From contig JADFUC010002375.1 in NCBI GenBank assembly GCA_019722365.1, positions 1 through 64,000 of the forward strand: 64,000 nt of DNA, read 5' to 3'. Under the pieces are notes generated by a model. The model saw only the letters and a program-made list of their open reading frames with translations, made no database searches and was not told the DNA's origin. The position numbers were made by a program, and so were the translations under genes. Shown in pieces: positions 1-13,447 of the stretch; position 1 is the stretch's first letter; every line of letters begins with the position of its first letter. The stretch is from Lithospermum erythrorhizon. Taxonomy: Eukaryota > Streptophyta > Magnoliopsida > Boraginales > Boraginaceae.

Positions 1-2400
1 CTCAGTATGCTTTGATTAGGGTTACGTATTGCTCTTTAAAGACAACGGATTATTTCAACATTACTACAAGAAATGTTGGCCAGAATGTCTGCGGAGAGGG
101 ATCACTTTTCTTAATAATTTTGCAAAGTAACGAATGAAAAGATTGTAGAAGAAATATGTCATTTCCTAAGACTTTGAGGGATGTCGGATAATTGATTATT
201 ATCTAATAATCGTTCGTTCATAAATGAACTTTGGAAGGTGAATATTTTATTAGATGAAATGAGTAAAGATGACATTTGAGACTAATGTCATTTACATATA
301 AAATGATAAATATTCACATTAAGTGTGACACATTGATAGCCACTTGATGCTTGTAGTTGATCAGTATAAAATTAAGGTAGTATATATTTACTGGGAACTA
401 TAAGTGACTCATTTTAATTTTAAAATCATGTCTACTCAAGGAGACTTCCGTCTTCTGCCAAACCGTGAAGTAATAAAATGATTGGTAAATGTCTTTACAT
501 TTTTGTTTTCATTTGTTTCTGGTCAATGGAGTTTGTGTCCCCCAAATTAATTTTCCTTGCATCAATTTCTCGCTCTATATTAAAGAATCTCGTTCTATTT
601 TTGATTAGTTGAATATCTTTACTAATTTGTTCTTTTTTTAGTCAAGATTACATTTTAGTTTCTTTATAAATCTGATAGGTTTATGATTATTTGAATAATA
701 GTATTTTTTTTCATTTAAAGATTGGATTTATTTATTTTGTTGAGTTATTTAGTAATCTGAATTGTGCTTTTGATAATGTAGCTATAGCTATGGATTAAAT
801 TATAATATTTTGATGGTACAAGGGAATGAGCACTTGGATGCAATTTTGAGCTGAGTTCAAATGGTTAAGGAAATACGTTTCGCACTACGGAGAGTAATAT
901 ATAAAAAAGGTGGTCAAAGATTTTTGAAGTGTTGAGAGTGGATGATGATGTTGATGAAGTTAGCAGTTGAAAAATAAAATCAAAAGAAAGAATGAGATGG
1001 AATGATTGTTATATGGATAATGAGGAAAAGAGATTTAATGTTCTAAGTTGCACGAGAGGATGTTTGTAGTTGTTTGGGAGAAAGTTTAATTAATTATAAT
1101 AAGGATGGAAATAAGATTAATGATAGGAGGTGAGAAGTTAAATGGAAAAGTTAAGATGCATAATATTCAATTAATTAGAAAATTGAATATAATATTATTC
1201 TAATTTTAGATCTTTCTCATTTAATTAGTTCCATGTCAAAAGCTAGTAGGAAGTTAGTGGTAATCATGTATATAATCAATAGTTAATTCTTTAAAAATGA
1301 ACATTATTAAATTTATTAAATGTGCTATCTATGTTATGTTGTGACTGTTACTTTTGAATATGTCATTATCAGTCCTTTGTTAATATCGGTAGTCAATCTC
1401 TTATTACAATTTGTATGATATCTGATCGACCCATACTTCACGTTACAAAGAGATGTGTCAACATGCCACCGTCAATCAAGAAAAAATAAGTTTATGTTTG
1501 GGGCTTATATGTTAGAATATGACACGCCCGTCTTAATATTTTTGAATTACCATACATGAGATATATATAAATTGATACTTATGGTCTTAACTATGTAGTA
1601 CAAAAATAAATCTTTAGTTTTAACTCATTAGAGACATTTCACTAGTATGAATGAGAAAAAAAGTACTTTAAGGATGAATATAATAAAATATATATAGTTT
1701 ATTGTAGCATGATGAATAAATTGTTTATTACTGTTTAAATAAACAAGCTGCCTTTAGATTCTTCGGTCTGCGAATTAAGGTAGTATATAAAAAAGTGAAT
1801 GCGCATCCGTTTCGCGGGTGGTCGTCGTCGGAAAAATGATTATTTTGCCTCCTAAACTGTGAAATGACTATTTTGCCCCTCTCCAATTTAAAAATCATCT
1901 CTACATTCTTGAAGCAAAATTCAACAAGTCTTCATATGAACTTGAAGATATTAATACACCTTATTGTGCATTTTAAACACATGATCCTATATTCTTGTGT
2001 TCATTTTTTGAATATTGTCTGATTCACGACCTCTAGTCTTGAAAATAACATACATTGCAAGCATTTGAAACAACAAAGAAAAATTGGAAGAGAGTAATTA
2101 GCTGACATACAGGTTAGTTAGATTCTGAGTTATCGCATTTATTTAAACATTTACATATGTACTTGTGATTTTTTTCATTTATATTAGGCAGAGAGAAAGT
2201 GTTCGGTATGTTGAGTTTGCTTTATCGTTTCCTTGTTTACTTCTATGATTAACTTCATATTAATACATGCACATATGTTATTTTCTTTACCACGACTTCT
2301 TTGTGGTTATTTAGCGGATTGTTTAGTTAAATTTTAGATGTCATAACTTGGTTTACATATCTTTGGTTTCTTCGTTGCTAATTGTATTGATCATTTACCT
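1..2400. other. Gene-free AT-rich flank
   Basis: No open frame with recognisable protein similarity is visible on either strand. The stretch is AT-rich and carries scattered short palindromic AT runs. Around 1,800-1,890 it has GC-richer text followed by two short direct repeats (variants of 'tgattattttgcc' and 'tgactattttgcccc') of a kind often seen in non-coding transposon debris. I cannot assign a family. Confidence 0.5.
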
Positions 2401-2830
2401 TACATAGTATCATACACTAAAGCTGGAAAAAAAGAAGAAGATCCAAAATCCTATATATTACTTATTATGGGCAATATGGATAAAAATGCTTTAGAAAGAG
2501 AGCGGATACAAAGGTTTGTTTTGTAACCTTTAATAAAATGATTGGTAAAGTTAATGATAATATATTTATATGTATAATTTACGCACGATATATCCATCTC
2601 TTTCTTCGCAGCAAATAGAAGTGGTCAATAAAAAGGCGTCGAAAGGTGTATTCGGGGTAATATCATTATTTCTAAGCTTATATAATTCGCAACAATAGCA
2701 ATGAAAATAAGTGAATAATAAAAGAAGCCCAGGTATGAGCGACCAACAAAAGATGCTATAAGCAGACGAAAGAGAGAACTTCGTGCAGAAGTATTCTCGA
2801 GATGGAATATATGCGAGTTTAAATTTAATT
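2400..2830 (+). other. Possible decayed coding fragment
   Basis: Short frames rich in Arg, Lys and Glu are visible, for example one starting ERERIQ near 2,500 and one starting RYERPTKD near 2,733, but stops and frameshifts interrupt them. Basic stretches like this occur near the N-terminus of plant Helitron proteins, and an undoubted Helitron fragment lies downstream on the same strand at about 5,700. The Gypsy-like repeat at about 2,940-5,295 would then separate the two. This link is inference; the fragment could equally be unrelated transposon debris. Confidence 0.2.
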
Positions 2831-4027
2831 AAAACTAATGAATTACGAAATAACCCGTTAACGCTTAAGCGGTGAAATGTGTTGCATATTTCGGTTTGTG
2901 GTGGGACCGAGATAGTATAAATAATTTGAATAAAATCGATGTCTGAGACTAGTATTATATAGTAGTAGTTTATGTCATAAAATTTTACATTTGGGTAATC
3001 AGTTGCATTGAGATTTAGATGCGGAAAGTGGAGAAATTAACGAAACCAAAGCGGGACTTAAGACATCCGCCGTATCATCCTTATCATCTTATTCGTTATC
3101 AAACCACCTTGAGCCCGTCTTCCACCCAGAGTTAGCGAACTTCATCTCTTACTCCCCACCAAAAATTTTCTTCCAATTCTTTGGCGAAACCGAGATAATA
3201 AGAAGTTGATTTTCGTCTTTCCTCGTCATCTTTTCTGCGAAACAAGGTAGAAGCTTGAATCTTTTTGGGACTCATTTAAGCGGGTTTGAGATGTTTGACT
3301 TTTGTTGACTTTTTGGGTTTGAGTTTTGAAGATTTGGAATGGTATAGAAGTATCCTCTAAGCTTGTATTAAGTGATTGGGCCGATTATAATCGATTTTAG
3401 GATTGAAATGTGTTAGTAGGTTAGTTGACTTTTAGGTTGACTTTTTCCATTTCCTTAAAATTATGCGATGATGTTATGGGACTTTAATATGAATTTATTT
3501 TTGGGAATATAATTTGGATGTTTGAAGGTTGATTGGTAGAGGATATTGTTGAGTTAGGTTATTCGAAGTTAATTAGTAATTGGGTTTTGAATTAAGGTTG
3601 ATTATTATGGGTTAATTAGTTGGCGATTGATTGTTGGATTGATTGGAATGTAGTAATGTGTTATTGTTGGGATAAGCGTGGCAAAGATATTGGGAGTTAT
3701 AAAGTTGGTGAATTGAATGTAGTTAAGTTGGAATTTGAAGTGTATCTGGTCGGGGATATGATGATTCTTAAAAGTTAATTTGAAATGTGAGATGTGGTAT
3801 AATAGTCGGGATTTAAATGAATGTTTAAAGTTATTCTGAGATGTGTTATAATGTATAATTTCTTTGAATAGGAGTTGAGCGGACTGGCTGCGTGGACTAC
3901 CTAGAGTTATCATTATTGCTTTTGGCTCGAGGTGAGTACAAATCTCACGATGGGAACCCTTCATATATATTATGTTATATATTTTGCATGTGTTGTCATG
4001 GGACTATTTTGACATGTGTATTGTGTG

Positions 4028-4258
4028 ATTATGATTCATATTATGAAATAATTGAGATTATGAGAAGGCGATATATGCATAAATTGTAATTTATGATTCA
4101 TATTATGAAATAATTGAGATTATGATTGATATTATGTGTAAATTGTGATTTATGATTCATATTATGAAATAATTGAGATTATGATTGATATCATGTGATA
4201 ATTGTGATTATGATTCATATTACGAGATAATTGGGATTATGATTCATATTATGAGATT
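4028..4258 (+). repeat. About 60-bp tandem repeat, four copies
   Basis: The unit 'tatgattcatattatgaaat' followed by 'aattgagattatg' and a variable tail recurs starting near 4,028, 4,092, 4,152 and 4,211, with a partial fifth copy at about 4,239. Copies two and three are nearly identical, and the outer copies are more diverged. It lies inside the Gypsy-like stretch and codes for nothing recognisable. Confidence 0.8.
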
Positions 4259-4489
4259 GTATGGTTATACGTGTCTTCGTATTACTTGTCTTTGCGTGTG
4301 GGCGTATCTTGTGTGTGTAATAATGCGAGATATATTTTGATTGCTTTGTTTGTTATTTCTTGGGCGGTGGTGACCTTGACTTTGGAGATTTGGTGTGTCA
4401 TATTGTGTGGGTAGCCAGGTGGATTCGGGAGGTTTGGTATAATATCGTATCGGGGGGGTGTGGCCTCGGTCGGGAGGATGGAGGTGGGG

Positions 4490-4625
4490 CCTCATCGATT
4501 GTTGGAGGTGGATTCCTCATTTGTTGGTTATTTGTGGGTGGATTCGTTTGTTGGTTATTTGTGGAGTTGGTTCCTACGTTTGTTTTACTATTTGTGGAGG
4601 TGGATTCCTCGTTTGATGACTTGTG
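4490..4625 (+). repeat. Short GT-rich imperfect tandem repeat
   Basis: A unit of about 40 bp containing 'ggtggattcctc' and 'tttgttggttatttgtgg' recurs three to four times with length changes. It lies inside the Gypsy-like stretch. The open frames across it (Trp/Gly/Val/Phe-rich) are products of the repeat and not evidence of a gene. Confidence 0.65.
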
Positions 4626-5295
4626 TTTGTGTGTTGGTATTTAGCCCAAATGAATATCGTTGTTGATGGTTATAAGCTCCTAGCATTATAGTATTATGTG
4701 ATATCATATAAGAGGGTTCTATGTGATGCAGTAGACTGATTATTCATTGTGGAGCTTGGTTAAATAATATATGCGTATGTTATATATATATATAAGTATG
4801 ATTATATATGATTGGATAAAATACGTAGTATTTGTATTATTTCGGCTTTATAGCGACTCCACATTCTCTATGGGCGGGCGCGTCAAATGCCTAGGTTTCT
4901 AAAGGGATTAAATCGAGGTTGCCGAAGCTAGATTGACGGGTTGTGGATTAAAGATGGTACATTGAGGCGACGGTGGCATAGAGTCATACTTGATCCTTTT
5001 CCTCTTGTTATGTTTTTCAGTTTTCAGACTTGTATATTGAGGGGTCGTGTGTGACCGTACTACTAATATGTTGTATTGTAGAGATTATGTGTGTATTGTA
5101 TGGTTGTATGATTCGGATTGATGTATGTTTTGGTTGGTGATACATTTTTGTGTGATGTGTTAGTTCACGCGTGGGCAAAAATATATTATTATTATCAAAT
5201 GAGATCTTTTATGTTGTCATCCATCGCTCGGTGACTCTGGTGTACAGGTTGTTGATGACACTTAACTCAGTGACTGACACGGGGCGGGCGTTGCA

Positions 5296-5690
5296 AATTC
5301 AAAACTAAGTAAATGAACCTATAATAATAAAAATATTTATATTAAGCGCTTTATAAATGCCAAAAGAAAAAGAAGACATCTAGAGATTTGTGATGAAAGT
5401 AGTAGTGCTAATCACAGTGAAGTCCATCCGATACTCGACAAGGTGCATTTCATTTGAGAAACTTAAATGGAACATTTAAATAGTGTATCATTGTAGCCTC
5501 TTATACGATTTCATTTTTTCTTTTCTGATTGTCAAATTGTGACCAAAATATTTCTTATCGATGATATACCGTCATCACAAATCAATCTTACGGTTACATT
5601 CGGGTTTATTCTGAAATGATGATCTTTGGCGGCTTGAGGCGTAAATGCTACGAATATATTAATAAGCGTATTTTTGAATATATTTAATTA
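5296..5690. other. No feature recognised
   Basis: AT-rich sequence between the Gypsy-like end and the first clear Helitron codons. No reading frame here can be tied to a known protein. It may include decayed upstream Helitron coding sequence. Confidence 0.4.
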
Positions 5691-5699
5691 GTACCCACG

Positions 5700-6097
5700 T
5701 TAGGTGATATTTTACTTATGATTGAGCATCGTCTTACAGATTGGCACATTGAAAGAACATTTGAAACTGTGAATAACAATTCCTGTGATCCGAGGACTTT
5801 AATTCTCCCAAAGGTTTCTCCGTGCAAATATTGTGGAGCTTACAAATTTTATAGGGAGACTGATCGAATGTGCTGTGCTGGAGGTCAGATTGTTTTAGCA
5901 GAGTCGATACTCCCAGAATACTTAGTCCAACTGATTCTTTGATCACGTGGAAGATTAGAAGAGGTTTTGAGCATGATTCGAACTTACACGTCATTTTGTT
6001 GGTATAACATGTGATGACAAATATCAAGCAGAGATCGTGGAGATTTACACAATGAGAAATCTGAGGGCCGGATCATACATTATTTGAATGATTTAAT
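5700..6097 (+). pseudogene. Helitron Rep/helicase, N-terminal fragment
   Basis: This is the upstream part of a Helitron rolling-circle replicase/helicase gene. The frame from 5,718 contains LILPKVSPCKYCGAYKFYRE, then CCAGGQIVLAES and LPEYLVQL. That is the Cys-rich N-terminal region typical of plant Helitron proteins (paired CX2C, then CC-GQ, then LP..L..L). After a stop near 5,940 the text continues in other frames (RTYTSF near 5,972) and reaches HYLNDL at the right end. It is interrupted there by the Copia array that starts at 6,098. The gene resumes at 17,818 in the expected order, so this is one interrupted gene. Stops and frameshifts show it is dead. Confidence 0.8.
6093..6097. repeat. 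Left copy of candidate TSD of the Copia array
   Basis: The five bases before the first LTR read ttaat. The five after the last LTR (17,818-17,822) read ctaat, so four of five match. Removing one copy and the insertion restores the Helitron motif NDLIP across the junction. This supports both the borders and the nesting. Confidence 0.6.
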
Positions 6098-6999
6098 TGT
6101 TTGAAATCAATGAGAATTGATTCCACTTTATTATGCGGATTGCGATAATTAGCGTATCGATTCATTCTTAGGGTTGGTTAAATGTGATTCTTTGGAACTT
6201 AGTGTTCACCTTAGTAATTGTATATTACTAGTTTGGGTTCTCATGATAATTTAAGGGGTTATAATGTCAGTTGCTAGATCTTTTCATTAATCGTTATAAT
6301 AATAGTAATTAATTAAATTATTATTATTATACAACTTACTATTATACGTCTGGTCGCGCATGCAGTGGCGTTGGATTATATTTCATGTATGAAATTAAAC
6401 TACATTTGCTAAATTGAGAGTTGATAGTAATCGCGAATATTCTCAAGTGGGATTTTACGTGATAATGTAAAATATAAATTAGATGAACCGAATTAATTAA
6501 TTAATCAATTGGTCGATAGTTAGATTGAGCTTATTAGTAACGGTAGTTACTATTAATGACTTATTAGTGTTTGATTTTATAGCGGTTTAATTAAATTTAG
6601 CAGATTCGGCTCGTTAAGCTATTCGGTTAGAACTTTTAGGTTTGACTTTATATAGTAGAAAGCATTAGGTTTTCAACACAGAGTTTTCGCCAAGTGCTAT
6701 CTTGAAAATTTTTCTCTTGATTTTCATCAAATCGACCCATTGTTCTAGCAGAATAATCTTAGGGATTCAGGCGTACTAACGGTGTGCAACCAAACTAGAG
6801 GGAACTACATTTGAAGTGCTCAAATTGGAATTCAAAGGAAACTTCATGAAAGAATGTGTTGATAGACTTCATTGGCATTAAGTATGTAAATCTTCTGTGT
6901 CCGTAATTGTTAATTGTGTTTAGATTAATTTACACACATTATTTTGAGAATCAGGGATGTATGAATTGGCGTTCATCACGATTAAGATTCTGATTCTGA
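6098..6999 (+). repeat. First LTR of the array
   Basis: Starts tgtttgaaatcaatgag and aligns along its length with 16,861-17,817. Shared blocks include 'gtgattctttggaacttagt', 'cagtggcgttggattatatt' (the third copy differs slightly), 'ggaattcaaagg' near the end, and the terminal 'gggatgtatgaattggcgtt'. It ends just before the primer-binding-site-like tract at about 7,000. Length is about 900 bp. Confidence 0.8.
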
Positions 7000-7012
7000 T
7001 GGCCTCGAGCCT
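7000..7012 (+). other. Primer binding site, degenerate
   Basis: The text tggcctcgagcct directly follows the first LTR. It resembles the usual plant Copia site (tggtatcagagcc, complementary to the initiator-Met tRNA 3' end) with a few changes. Its place immediately after the LTR is what supports the call. Confidence 0.5.
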
Positions 7013-10000
7013 ACTCAAGTTTAATGTATTTTATCTAGTTTATTATTAATTGGCAATAGTTGTTAATTAATTTTGATTCTTCCGCGTTTCTTCAGGTGGT
7101 GAATATATAATAGGAAAAAAATCGCCCGTTTATATATGTTTCGGATGTTTTAGATAAGTAAACCGTGTATTGATTTTGATGATTTGATGTTTATTTAATT
7201 GTTTCGTGAAATGAAAGGTTAAAATTGATTAATTGCATTTTTAATTTGAGGTAGAATCATTTCGATTTTTCAGTGAGTTTAGAAATTTCCTTAAAATTAC
7301 AAAATTAAATCTGTGTTCTTGACCCTTTGAAGTTCATGCAGTTTTTTTCAGAAGTTTTTGAATTTTTTTAAGTACTCCAAAAAGTCATTTAATTTCTGAA
7401 TTGTTTTAGGTTTAATCAAACAGAAGTGTTTTTGATAAAATTCCACTTGGACGTGTTCAATAATGATATTGTTGATGTCAAGAAAATTCAGAATTTTTGA
7501 ATTTTTAGAGCCTCCAAATCGTTTTACAAAGTTGCAATTAATGGAAAATTGAAATGAATTGCAAAAATCGGTCCTTGAACTTTGAAACTGACCTCCGAAG
7601 GCGTCAGGTGCGGAGTGGGCGTTAAAATTTTTGAGGACATGAAAAAGATCCCTACGGCACCGGCTGGCGTGTGCCGTGCGTGGTGGCCGGAGGCCAGCGG
7701 TTTGGTCGTTGAAGTTAAGTAAATCCGTTTAGAAAACCAATCTATTTTGTAATTATTTTTGGTTTTTAAAATTTATTGGTAATTATTAATTTCGGGTTTA
7801 CATGTTAAATCATAAATTTTGTCATTAAGATGATTGAATATATATCTTGAATGACATTAAATTTATTAAATTTCCACTTTCATAATTATTTTAAATTTAA
7901 TTATTAATTTTTGAAAATATTTTCATGATGACTTTAAATTTTAAATTTTGGAGTTAATTGTTAGCGTAATTATTCCATGAGTTAAGTGACTGATAATTAT
8001 TGTAATAATTATCATTAAGTAATAATATTGAATATATTAAAAATTCATTGCATTAATTATTAATTAATTATAAAATAATAGATTAATTAATTAGTCAGAG
8101 AGTATGAACACATTTAATCTCATTTCTGTTTAATATATATGAAATTAAGTGCATTTATTTATTTTAATGTTTGCCCGTATATATTGTTATGGAATGGAAA
8201 AGGAGGTATTTAGATATGACCAGTTGATTTTATTTATTCACGGTCTGCGTGCAGAAATATTATGCAGCGACTTCTTGAGTCATATTTCTTTTATGCTGTA
8301 TTCGTTACCCTGAGCTTTGCGTGTTAATCTAGATTAGGTTAAATTTTGGTAATGTCTTTGTTGTGGTGGCATTGAAGATAGCGTATTCCTGAATGGCACT
8401 TGGAGAACTTGTAAGTTTCAAGGTGAAGTCTGAGACTTGCGGGTTGTTAGAGATGGCATGTGGGAGCATATTGGCGTTGTTTTGTTAAGTGATGTAATAG
8501 GTCTAGGGTCATATCTTTATCTCCTAAATGTGTTTATTTATTTATTTTTTCATGTTGTGCATGTTGCTTGAATATGTATCTGCATGGTTACATAAAGTGA
8601 AACCAATTAAAATTTACTTGATATAGGCAATTTTAAAGTTGTGAAATCGGTTGCATTATTTGGACACCTTTGTGATGGCGGGTGTTACGGTTTACTGCTT
8701 TGATATGACAATTGATCGTGTTGAGTGATTTCAACTAGTTGTGGGCTTCGGATGATCGGCTCAAATAACTATTTGGTTTAGTGGGCCATCTTGCTTAGGT
8801 TTGTCGAGAGAATCTGAAAGTCGGGTAGCATCACGGCGTATGATATGCTAGTGACACAGAGTTTTGTAGTTTCGTAATTGGTTGGTAACCTACTATTATC
8901 TTGGATTAAAAATGTATGCGGAGTGTTAGTTTTGAATCTGGGCATAATAGACTTTATTACCTGCATATTACTTTACATAATTGGTTGATAACCTACTATT
9001 ATATTTGATTCAAAATATGCGGAGTGTTCTTAGTTTGAGTCAGTATAGTAGATCTTGATACCTTGTACATTTTGTGAATTCGAAATCACAGGTATTATAT
9101 TTACAATTCATTTGTAAATACGTATGGATTGTTTGAACTCTATTTGTTTATTTTAAGTTGCACATTTCCTATTATGTTTGGCACATTAAGTTTACCTATT
9201 TTATTCACCATTCATTGGGCAAACTAAATGCATGACTTTATAATGAAATAAAATAAGTTAAGGAGAAATCGAATGACTTGTTGAAGCAAAGTGTTCACAA
9301 TAGCGATCTTTTTCAACGTTGCAATCGGTTGTATGCTAAAACTTTAAATGCCGCAAGCGTTAAAAGGCAGTTGATCGTATTTGGTATGTTGCATGAACTT
9401 TTAGTTCAAGTGAACAAGAATCACGTAGTATGATTGAAGGATAAATATTTTTTTATTCAATCCAAAGGTGATGATGCTATGAAGACCCAGTATGTCACTA
9501 TTATTCTCTTAGCCGCCAAAAGCAAGCCTTAAATAATAAATAGTTTGATCTCTTTTATAACTCGATTGAGAAAAACTATTGAATGATCTTGAATATTTGT
9601 GTATATACATTTGAGGACATGTGATTGGTATTTAGTTTAACTTTAGCATGATGAACTTGGTTCGTGAATTGTGATGAAACAAAAAGCTTATGGTTTGTAA
9701 CCAAATAAGCAAATCATCACCGGTTCTCACATTAAGCGTATAGATGGTGAACATGGAACTATAAGTTGAAGTTAATGATTCACTTCATTATTTCGAACTT
9801 CAAAGCATAGAAAGAAGGATTTTAAGTAACATTTAGGAATTGAAAGAGAGATTTGATTAAATCACCATATCTCCCGAATAATTTGTTGTCAAAATTTGTA
9901 ATGTCTTGTTTGAGAAATTTGCTCCGGTCGAGAACACTAGTTTTGACTCACATGATTTATTATGGATATGAGCCAAGTATAACAATAATTTGGAAGACAA

Positions 10001-13000
10001 GATACAAAAGTTATCGAGGAACTCTTTGTGTGTAATGATAAGTGACTAATTATAAGAAGCCTTGCGGTTTAAAATCCTCCCGTAAGAATGGTTGGGATTC
10101 TAAAATATTTTCTTTGCACTTGTAAGAGTAGAAATGAATGTCATGTTTGACATACACGTTTCCATATCAGGTGATTCTGATTAAGGGAACATTACTCTAC
10201 TCTTCTTTAAAGGACTGAACAACAGCGATTGAATAATACTTATGGATAATTACTCGAGCGAGACTTGAGTATAATGTGAAAGATGAACTAAAGTCGACTC
10301 ACAACTAGACTTAGTGGGAGGTTATTTAGTCTAAATTAAGTTTATGTTTATATACAAGTTAATTAAAGATTTGAGTCATTAAGATAAGTACATCGAATTG
10401 ATAAGGGTATGGAAAGGACCATATGAATACCGTACGAGTTACGAGTCAGGAAGTATAAATAGATATAAGTAGTATATCATCCGAGGAATGAGTCATCATT
10501 CTGACCTTAAAAGCGTACTTGTTAAGATCGTAATTAAGGAATTGTGTTTAATGAAGTTAAAACCACGAATGGATGAATCTTAATTTCATACGAGAGATAA
10601 TTTCATTAACCTTAGATGTGTCGTTGGTTAGGTGATCTGATAAGAAACATTTAACGTGGTGAAAAACAAAGAAATGAAATAATTTCACATATTAAGGATT
10701 GCTACGCGACCTTTAAATTAATTTGTTCATATTATTTGTGAGACAACTCAAGAGTTGTGTTTGATAAACAAACTTTGAAACTTCGTATAGGATAAGTTAG
10801 TATTATATGCTTGTGTGGAGCATAATTTGCTTCGGATCAAAGTTGATATTAAGTCATTTGTACATAACGGAAAGGAAGTGGTATTTATTTCCATCCACTA
10901 TGAATTAGCAATTTATTGTACATATAGAGTCTTCATTATGAAGTACAAATAGTGAAATAAATATGAGACTTGAATCGTTCAAATTGGCTCAAAGTGGAGA
11001 TGCAGGCTTGATATTAGAACCGGGTTATATCAAAGTATCCGCTCTTGATGCATTTAAGCTAAATGCAGTGATACAAATGACAACATGAATAAATAATACT
11101 CCAATAAATGACTTGAGGTCATTTAAATTAAATAAGATGTAGAATACATGGGTTGAGTATAAAGCTCTATTTTATCTTCTGGATGGTGATCGCCAGGGAG
11201 TAGAGCCCGTTCTATGACTTTACGGATGGTAGTCATCGGAATAAATAATCTATTCTCATTAAATGAGCAATGATCGTAGATGGCGTTTAATCATACATTT
11301 GGTTGAGAAACCAGATTAAACATATTAGTTGGTTGGTAGCCGTGTTTATTCAAACTTTCTTATTGCTATTCACTTGAGTTGTAACATGTGGTCTGGCAAA
11401 GTTATCAGAATGTTCTAAGTAATGATCGGCGATAATGGATACTTGACATTGTTATTGGAACTCACATCTCGAAGCGAGAATGTAAAAAGAAACTTTACAT
11501 ACTATTAGAATCTAAAGTTGTAAACTTAAGATTGAGTATAATGGAGTTAAATTCACCAAGCGATACTTGATGAAAATCGTAAGAATAAAAGTGAAGAACA
11601 GCCCAAGTTTCCTTAAAGGTTAGTGGGAGGCGTAAGCTGCATAAATGAGTTTATACAAATGTTGAAGAAATCTTCCTCTGACCTTATAAGGTATAATGGT
11701 GATTAGATTCGCATTACATTTGTGATCCAAATACACTATATGTGATGTACGTCTTTATGATTCTTCATTCTTAAATCATGAGCCAGATTCTCTTATTAGC
11801 TGACTGACTCTTGTTAGAGGTCTAAATACATTTAGTAAGGGCCTCCATTAATGAGGTAGTTTGGGGGTACAATTACATAGTAATATATGAGTTCACCATA
11901 TGCCGCGTCGAGGAGTCATGTGTGTGCACCACAACTATGGCGTAGCATGATTCCGTGATTGGGAATTTAGAAGTTTTATAAAAGGTATTCACGCAGTTCG
12001 GGCTCTGTTTTGGTAAGTAACTTTAAGGGAATAGAGGTAACTATGGTTACATGGAATGGATGGAGTTGTTGATCTTCGCCTTGAAAAGCTGAATGTGATG
12101 GTAGCATTATGGAGTTGTACCATATGAAAAGCTATTAGCCAAAATTATAATAATAGGTGATACAGTATGCTCGATGGAGTAAAACTGAGAAACAGAACTC
12201 GGTATTACCAACTTGACCCGATCCAATTCTGTTTTGTTGTGTTAAAAGATATTTATAAAGGCAGGTCTGTTTTTAACACACTTTGAGTTGTGTTGTAAAC
12301 CTACTCGATAGAACCCGAAGTGGTTGAAACCCATTTTGATCATGATGGGTATAGTATGTCGGGATAATCTTAATTAAATGATGATTCGTTGGTTGAGGGC
12401 CGGGTCATTGAATGTAGGCGGTTATAAGTAGTATTTCGGTAAAGGATGTGATTGTAATCATATCCTCTTTGCTTTACATATCATGAAATGATCTAAGAAT
12501 TCATGCAAAGCTTAAAGGATCTATGTGGATTTAAACGCCATCTCGGAGTTGAATCGCTTTCACGTGATTCAGCGAGCAGTTTCACGAGATTAATGAAGGA
12601 GGCCCAGGCATTGGCAAGGATTCAGTGGGAGCTAGTTCATTCACTTTATGGAATAAGTTGAATAATTGATTAAAATAAAAGTTCGCTTTGTGTTTTTTAA
12701 TAGATTGTTAACTAAATATAGTTATTTATTTCACGTAGATTGAAATATATAATATACATGTATTGTATCCTCGATGAGTGAAAAGTTAAATCCTAGGTTA
12801 GTCTATGATTTCTAGAGAGGCTAACATAGTTGTTGATTACCTCTTCGAGAAACTGAAAACATAGGACTTGAGAGCCTTAATTAGGATATTGATAGTTAGA
12901 GGCGACAAACATTATATGGCTAACATGAATTATTTTGATTAGTGATCAGATTGATCACGTTAGCCTCTGAGGACTAGATCAATATAGGTAAGAACACTGA

Positions 13001-13447
13001 TCTGGTATTTGGGGGAGGCGGCATGACCGAAAGCAATTCATAGAAATATGTATATGTGTCCTATGATATTTGTTTAGAATTTTAGGTTCGACAATTCTTA
13101 GACCTACGATATATAACTATCTGTGTTATATGAGCTCTGTACTTACAGAGTATGACCAAACGTCACGCATAAGAGGATTATAACGGCATGTGTTGGGTCG
13201 CTTGTGATAAGTATAACGATAGATGTTGATATATTGGGAGGATTTATCCGTCCTTGATATCTGAGGAAGATCTCGGGAGCCTCTCGCCTGATTTAGTGCG
13301 GTGATTGGTTATGGGGCGCCATAATCTTATTCGGTTCATACTCGGTAAAGAGAAGTTGTGGGTGTTTCCATGACACGAACTGTATAGTTAGCCTCGACTA
13401 GAATCGTGATAAAAATTGTATGAAGTAATCGTCAGGGAAGGTAGGAG
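7013..13447 (+). mobile_element. First internal region of the array
   Basis: About 6.4 kb without a convincing retroelement protein. The leader (to about 9,130) aligns in blocks with the leader of the 28-kb element: for example 'ggtatttagatatgacc' near 8,205 against 'ggtatatagatatggccc' near 30,185, and 'ggttggtaacctactattat' near 8,880 against a close copy near 30,835. The stretch 10,995-13,447 is repeated at about 14,250-16,860. The last 700 bp (from about 12,750) match the 3' non-coding segment of the 28-kb element. A purine tract (gtaggag, 13,441-13,447) precedes the next LTR. Between 9,130 and 10,990 I see nothing recognisable. Confidence 0.6.

Larger units (their letters stand above)
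2940..5295 (+). mobile_element. Gypsy-type LTR-like repeat, probably solo
   Basis: No gag or pol coding is seen. The stretch has features common in LTRs of plant Ty3/Gypsy elements: a splice-donor-like 'gaggtgagtac' at about 3,928, a long AT-rich middle, a GC-rich stretch near 4,870, a short 'ttgtatattgaggggtcgtg' tract near 5,033, and a GC-rich end 'cacggggcgggcg' near 5,278. Both borders are uncertain and I could not find a target-site duplication. Two internal tandem-repeat blocks are listed separately. A similar layout with its own 'caggtgagtacc' appears near 55,205, so both may be remnants of one broad class. Confidence 0.35.

Noticed and set aside
3605..3964. 119-codon minus-strand open frame
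   Set aside because: His/Ile/Asn/Thr-rich composition produced by the repeated 'aattgg' and 'gttgatt' words of the Gypsy-like repeat. No domain and no splice context.
4028..4258. Possible CRISPR-like array
   Set aside because: The units are contiguous tandem repeats without unique spacers, in a plant nuclear setting.
4360..4666. Two overlapping Trp/Gly/Val-rich open frames
   Set aside because: They follow the GT-rich tandem repeat in two different frames, so they reflect the repeat and not a gene.
13089..13120. Possible tRNA-like text ('ggttcgacaattc')
   Set aside because: It resembles a T-loop, but no acceptor stem or anticodon arm can be placed. The same text recurs in the other Copia 3' segments, so it belongs to the retroelement.
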